Assembly (NCBI GenBank): GCA_030616165.1
Contig: JAUWXV010000134.1
Span: 1 to 9,925, forward strand
Source: a bacterium
GTDB lineage: Bacteria; SM23-31; JAUVVT01
DNA: 9,925 bases
Reading direction: 5' to 3'
Both the position numbers and the translations under genes were made by a program. Under the pieces are notes generated by a model. It saw nothing but the letters and a program-made list of their open reading frames with translations. It had not been told where the DNA came from and did no database searches. This document shows, in pieces, positions 6,234 through 9,925 of this stretch. Position 1 is the stretch's first letter; every line of letters starts with the position of its first letter.

Positions 6234-7298
6234 TTACTTCCAGCGGATTGATTTTTCCCAATTTTTATGAGGCTTAAACTTCTTTTTACAGTTTGTGATT
6301 TTCTCGCCGACAATATCTATTTTAGTAATATCACCTTCACCCATTTTTGCATCGGCGCAGTATACAAGGTGTCCTATGTTATCGAAATCATGCTCCATAA
6401 TCTCCACCCCTATTCTATCAGCAGCCACAAAATCTGTGCTTGCGACAGCGACGCCCACTTCTACCGGGTCACCAAATAGGGGTCCATCCCCTTCCATTCC
6501 GACAAATCCATCGATTAAGGCTAAATCAGGGGATACATATTGTGACATCTGGAACATATTGTAATTAAAGAATTTCGGGTTTTCATGAAAAGGTTCTTCG
6601 TGCATTTTGGCTCTATAATTATTATCTTTTCCCAAATTCATTGGTGCAGCCAAAACTACATTTTTGAGGGATAGGGTCACCAGAGCATAACCGTGAGTCT
6701 TCATTACAGATGTTGATATAAGATAAGTATTTGGGTCAAGTAAAAGATTTGAAGTCAGGATGAGAAGGGGATGAGTTTCTCTATCGAGCATATAAAGAGC
6801 AGTATACTGGTCATTATTTAAATCATAGAATTCCACATTGTATTTATCAGCCAATTTTTCATATCCATAATTTTTCAATGGTACTTCAAGTGGGTCCCCG
6901 GTTCCTGTTCCCTCAGCAATTATTATTTTATTTTTGTAAAATAGTTCCAGAAACTCTAAAAGTGCCCAGATATTATCAACATGGGTTGATGCTAACCAAT
7001 CCTTTTTAGTGACATGAGTAAAATTTGGTTTTATAACTATTTGCTTATTGCCAATTGACTTCTTTATATCATCCTCAATTAGTTTTAATGCCTCAAACAT
7101 ATTTGCTTTTCTATCATTACCTTTAATTAGGGCAACCTTTGGTTGTTGTTTAGGATTAGGATTTTTCTTTTTTAATCGATTAATTCCTGAATTATTGAGA
7201 CTAATTTTGTTAGCGAGAGTGTTTAATCCTATGCCTGCTCCAAAAAGTCCAGAAGGAATCATTTTTATAAAATTCCTTCTTTTAATATAATCATTCAT
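6234..7298 (-). CDS. DUF362 domain protein with Tat-like leader
   Basis: This 354-residue protein belongs to the DUF362 family (PF04015), whose biochemical role is poorly defined; some members carry ferredoxin domains, but this one has no 4Fe-4S CxxCxxC cluster motif. The N-terminus IKRRNFIKMIPSGLFGAGIGL (5-25) has the RRxFIK twin-arginine pattern plus a hydrophobic stretch, so export or membrane anchoring is likely. Family motifs seen are VIKPNF (88-93), STHVD (104-108), IIIAEGTGTGD (125-135), VMKTHGYALVTLSLKN (198-213) and LIDGFVGMEGDGP (261-273). It lies 36 bp downstream of a corrinoid adenosyltransferase gene on the same strand and is probably cotranscribed with it. No strong ribosome site is visible (AAAGAGA upstream). 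The reaction is unknown, and I do not assign one. Confidence 0.85.
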   Translation of the reverse strand: MNDYIKRRNFIKMIPSGLFGAGIGLNTLANKISLNNSGINRLKKKNPNPKQQPKVALIKGNDRKANMFEALKLIEDDIKKSIGNKQIVIKPNFTHVTKKDWLASTHVDNIWALLEFLELFYKNKIIIAEGTGTGDPLEVPLKNYGYEKLADKYNVEFYDLNNDQYTALYMLDRETHPLLILTSNLLLDPNTYLISTSVMKTHGYALVTLSLKNVVLAAPMNLGKDNNYRAKMHEEPFHENPKFFNYNMFQMSQYVSPDLALIDGFVGMEGDGPLFGDPVEVGVAVASTDFVAADRIGVEIMEHDFDNIGHLVYCADAKMGEGDITKIDIVGEKITNCKKKFKPHKNWEKSIRWK

Positions 7299-7334
7299 AT
7301 TATGTCTCTTTAATTTTAATAAAATGACTTATTT

Positions 7335-7856
7335 TTAGAATTCTATCCCTTTTTGTGCCTTAATGCCTTTTTGGAATGGATGTTTGACATTTTCGATTTT
7401 GCTGACGATGTCTGAAGATTTTATTAATCCTGGAGTAGCGTCTCTGCCGGTTATTAAAATGTGAAGTCTTTTCGGTTTATTTCGCAGAACGAGTAATATT
7501 TCATCTTCTTCAATAATTTTATATTTTATCAGATATGTCAATTCATCAAGAACTATAAGTTCATATTTGTCTGAAAATATCTTTTTTTTAGCAAATTCCC
7601 AGGCGTCTTTTCCTGCTTTAATATGTTTGTCTATATTTTTAGAATTAAAAGTAAAGCCTTTTCCCTTAATATGAAACTCTAAAAGGTCGGATAATTTCTC
7701 TGCGGTCTTCATTTCACCAGTTTTCCACCTCCCTTTTACAAATTGAATCATACATATTTTCATTCCATGCCCAATCGCTCTGAAGATTTGCCCTAAGGCA
7801 GCCGATGTTTTACCCTTTCCAGCACCGGTATATAAAATTATTAGCCCTTTTCTCAT
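7335..7856 (-). CDS. cobO: Cob(I)yrinic acid a,c-diamide adenosyltransferase (CobO/BtuR/CobA family)
   Basis: The enzyme transfers the adenosyl group of ATP to Co(I) corrinoids, giving the adenosylated form used in B12 synthesis and salvage; it is cytoplasmic. At 173 residues it is close to the family length. Seen: the P-loop TGAGKGKTSAALG (10-22), GHGMKICMIQFVKGRWKTGE (29-48) with the basic corrinoid/ATP contact region, the Walker-B-like strand LIVLDEL (100-106), LITGRDATPGLI (134-145), and a C-terminal KHPFQKGIKAQKGIE (158-172) matching the family's end. The nucleotide motifs and C-terminal signature together exclude most other P-loop ATPases. A good AAGGA site precedes the ATG. It is the first gene of a minus-strand pair with a DUF362 protein and is divergent from the membrane protein at 8074. 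No other cobalamin genes are in the window. The symbol cobO is used by family; btuR/cobA are equivalents. Confidence 0.93.
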   Translation of the reverse strand: MRKGLIILYTGAGKGKTSAALGQIFRAIGHGMKICMIQFVKGRWKTGEMKTAEKLSDLLEFHIKGKGFTFNSKNIDKHIKAGKDAWEFAKKKIFSDKYELIVLDELTYLIKYKIIEEDEILLVLRNKPKRLHILITGRDATPGLIKSSDIVSKIENVKHPFQKGIKAQKGIEF

Positions 7857-8014
7857 TAATATTTCCTTATTAATGAAGCTTTAACTATCTTTGCAATTTT
7901 TTAAAATGTTGATAGAAAAATATAAAATAAATATAAATCATATACAAACGTTTTTTAAATTTATATAAAATTTATCTTTGAAGGTATATTTTTTTGGATT
8001 ATATTTGAAAAAAG

Positions 8015-8042
8015 TTGTCAAATTGTATGTTTTCCTTACAAA
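8015..8042 (+). promoter_or_regulatory. Possible promoter for the spermidine-synthase-like gene
   Basis: TTGTCA (8015-8020, five of six -35 consensus bases) is followed after 16 nt by TACAAA (8037-8042, four of six -10 bases), about 30 nt before the ATG at 8074. The 217-bp divergent gap (7857-8073) must drive both cobO and this gene. On the minus strand the overlapping TTGACA has a TATAAT only 12 nt away, too close for a standard promoter. The call is weak. Confidence 0.3.
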
Positions 8043-8073
8043 GAGAATAGTTATAAATTAACGAACTTATATT

Positions 8074-9925
8074 ATGGCAAATAGTGTATATTTCGGAATA
8101 TTTTTGCTTTCGATTTCAACTCTTGCCTATGAGGTTTCTCTGACAAGGATATTTTCAATTACCCTCTGGCATCATTTTTCATTTATGGTGATAAGCATTG
8201 CTCTTCTTGGATTTGGTGCGGCAGGAACGCATCTTTTTTTCAATAAAAACCTATTAAAAATAAAACCCGAAAAACTCCTTTCTGAATTTGCTCTGTTTTA
8301 CTCAATATTTTGTTTTATTAGTTATGTAGTATCAAATTATATTCCATTTGATCCTTTAAGAATGGCGTGGGATTTTAAGCAGTATCTTTATATAATAGTC
8401 TATTATATTTTGTTTGCGATTCCATTTTTCTTCTCTGGTCTTGCAATATCAGCTTCTTTTACACTTTTCCCTTTAAATATAAATACTCTTTACTTTTCAA
8501 ATTTGATAGGTTCAGGAATTGGATGTATTGCAGCATTGTTTGTTTTTTTACCAAAAGGGGAAACTGGTGCGGTATTAATTATTTCCATAATTGGGATATC
8601 CTCTGCATTACTATTTTATAGGAGAGGGATATTAAGAGTATTATTCAAGGTATTTTTATTAATAGTATTTATATTTTTATTCATTTATAATTTTAATGTA
8701 TTAAGGATTTCGGAGTATAAAGACCTTCCTTCTTCTCTTCTTTATAAAGGGGCAAGGCTTTTGGAGACGAGATATAATTCATTTTCAAGGATTGATATAA
8801 TTGAGAGTCCATCGGTGAGGTCAGCTCCAGGTTTAAGTTTAGCATATACAGAGATACTTCCAGAACAAATTGGAATAACTATTGATGGTGGAAATCTAAA
8901 TCCAATTACTAAATTTGACGGAAATAAAGAAAGCCTTGAATTTACAGCATATTTGCCGTCTTCTCTTCCATATTATATTGGCAGAAGGGACGATGTTTTG
9001 ATACTTGATCCAGGAGGGGGGCTTGATATCCTTACTGCAATTTATCATAATAGTAGAAATATTACCGCTGTGGAATCAAATCCTCTCATTTGTAATGTTA
9101 TAAATAGAAATTTCGGCGATTTCTCCGGTTATATTTACGGTGATAAATATGTTGATTTGATAACCAGGGAACCGCGAAGTTATATCCGTTCGGTAAAAAA
9201 GAGATTTGATATTATAGTATATACAGCACCTCTGAATCAATCTCCTTCTTCAACCGGAATATACAGCATCACAGAGGATTATCATTTTACAGAGGAGGCA
9301 TTTGTTGATTATTATAACTCACTTTCAGAAGATGGGTTAATGGTGATTTCGATGTATCTTCTTCCGCCTCCGAGACAGGAAATAAGGCTTGGGAGCGTGT
9401 TTTATTCTGCACTTAAATCCACTGGCAAAAAATCTCCAGAAAATTATATTGCAGTCACCAGAACCTGGGGAACATTGACATATTTAATCAAGCATTCTCC
9501 GTTTAGTGAAGAGGATATCGAACAGTTGAAAAATTTTTGCAGGGAAAGGAGATTTGATACTGCTTACTTTCCAGGAATTAAGCCGGATGAGGTAAATATT
9601 TATAATAAATTTAATGAGCCAATCTATTATAATTTGTTCTCACAAGTTTTTGATGACAAGGTAAGGGAGAAATTTATAAAAGAATATCTTTTCGATATAT
9701 CCACAGTAAATGATAATAGACCATTCTTTTATCACTTTTTCAGAATGGATAAGTTAATTGAAACATATATAAGTCTGCGGAATAAGTGGCAGCCATTTAT
9801 TGAAAGCGGATACATCGTCCAGGTTGTTTTTGTACAGGCTATTTTTTTGTGCATGGTTATTATCTTTCTTCCTTTGATTATATATAAAAGAAGAATTAAT
9901 ATCAATAAAAAAATACATATCAATG
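8074..9925 (+). CDS. Polytopic membrane protein with spermidine-synthase-like Rossmann domain, C-terminus outside the window
   Basis: The frame is open from the ATG at 8074, the first possible start after an in-frame TAA at 8059, to the window edge (617 codons). Residues 1-210 hold about seven hydrophobic segments (near 5-20, 36-56, 71-90, 104-126, 139-160, 164-182, 189-207), including YEVSLTRIFS (19-28), common at the start of this family. A soluble part follows with ILDPGGGLDILTA (310-322), the SAM-type nucleotide loop, E334 in AVESNP (332-337), FDIIVYTAP (378-386), and the conserved NDNRPFFYHFF (546-556). A further membrane segment begins at 580-604, so more helices probably lie beyond the edge. 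True spermidine synthases have DxxD after the equivalent IIV strand; here the positions read YTAP (383-386), so aminopropyl transfer is unlikely. The family is often annotated as a spermidine synthase-like membrane protein, and its function is unknown. It stands divergent from cobO. Confidence 0.82.
   Translation, partial: MANSVYFGIFLLSISTLAYEVSLTRIFSITLWHHFSFMVISIALLGFGAAGTHLFFNKNLLKIKPEKLLSEFALFYSIFCFISYVVSNYIPFDPLRMAWDFKQYLYIIVYYILFAIPFFFSGLAISASFTLFPLNINTLYFSNLIGSGIGCIAALFVFLPKGETGAVLIISIIGISSALLFYRRGILRVLFKVFLLIVFIFLFIYNFNVLRISEYKDLPSSLLYKGARLLETRYNSFSRIDIIESPSVRSAPGLSLAYTEILPEQIGITIDGGNLNPITKFDGNKESLEFTAYLPSSLPYYIGRRDDVLILDPGGGLDILTAIYHNSRNITAVESNPLICNVINRNFGDFSGYIYGDKYVDLITREPRSYIRSVKKRFDIIVYTAPLNQSPSSTGIYSITEDYHFTEEAFVDYYNSLSEDGLMVISMYLLPPPRQEIRLGSVFYSALKSTGKKSPENYIAVTRTWGTLTYLIKHSPFSEEDIEQLKNFCRERRFDTAYFPGIKPDEVNIYNKFNEPIYYNLFSQVFDDKVREKFIKEYLFDISTVNDNRPFFYHFFRMDKLIETYISLRNKWQPFIESGYIVQVVFVQAIFLCMVIIFLPLIIYKRRININKKIHIN

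Noticed and set aside
6267-6564. Two overlapping plus-strand open frames inside the DUF362 gene
   Set aside because: Both are antisense to conserved DUF362 motifs and overlap each other in different frames.
7998-8021. cobO promoter from minus-strand TTGACA and TATAAT
   Set aside because: The two hexamers are only 12 nt apart, too close for sigma-70 recognition.
7857-8073. Cobalamin riboswitch upstream of cobO
   Set aside because: The 217-bp gap is nearly all A/T, and no B12-box-like GCCACTG sequence or structured G+C-rich leader was seen.
9732-9923. Minus-strand open frame at the right edge
   Set aside because: It is antisense to the membrane protein, including its conserved NDNRPFFYHFF flank and last membrane segment.
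8074-9925. Calling the membrane protein a true spermidine synthase (speE)
   Set aside because: The DxxD catalytic pair is replaced by YTAP, and the architecture with seven N-terminal helices differs from soluble SpeE.

Overview
The window is about 9.9 kb of AT-rich bacterial chromosome, roughly one third G+C by eye. It holds eight intact or window-truncated protein genes and one gene remnant. No tRNA, rRNA, CRISPR array, transposase or phage gene was seen. The 5-carbon tetrapyrrole genes (hemB, hemL), a GroES variant of a type I recall from Bacteroidota/Ignavibacteria-like genomes, and Tat-type signals on two proteins suggest a Gram-negative bacterium of the FCB group or a nearby candidate phylum. 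A consensus sigma-70-like promoter before hemB and a GGAGG site before the TIM-barrel gene argue against Bacteroidetes proper. The lineage is an inference, and nothing in the window proves it.

Layout. Positions 1-2833 (minus) read hemB, hemL, then a 5-formyltetrahydrofolate cyclo-ligase that leaves the window. The three genes are co-directional and may form one unit behind the promoter at 2883-2909. A perfect 18-bp palindrome sits between hemB and hemL. HemL makes 5-aminolevulinate and HemB condenses two of these to porphobilinogen. Positions 3007-3216 (plus) hold the decayed C-terminal end of a phosphosulfolactate synthase (ComA) gene, with two in-frame stops. Next come an orphan SAM-dependent methyltransferase (3290-4006, plus) and an orphan GroES-like co-chaperonin with an enlarged roof region (4271-4639, plus), followed by about 500 bp of AT-rich non-coding DNA carrying a second short palindrome.

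Positions 5141-6076 (plus) encode a Tat-exported xylose-isomerase-like TIM-barrel protein. It converges, across a likely bidirectional terminator, on a minus-strand pair: corrinoid adenosyltransferase (cobO/btuR) followed 36 bp later by a DUF362 protein with a Tat-like leader. Divergent from cobO, and open at the right edge, is a multi-spanning membrane protein with a spermidine-synthase-like Rossmann domain (8074-end), which appears to lack the usual catalytic aspartates.

Functional themes are tetrapyrrole/corrinoid metabolism (hemB, hemL, cobO), one-carbon metabolism (cyclo-ligase, methyltransferase) and exported proteins of unknown substrate. I found no clear new defence or mobile system. 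The items most worth a second look are the ComA remnant, the shared CCCGA-N4-TCGGG palindromes, the GroES variant, the cobO-DUF362 pair and the catalytically altered membrane-bound spermidine-synthase relative.
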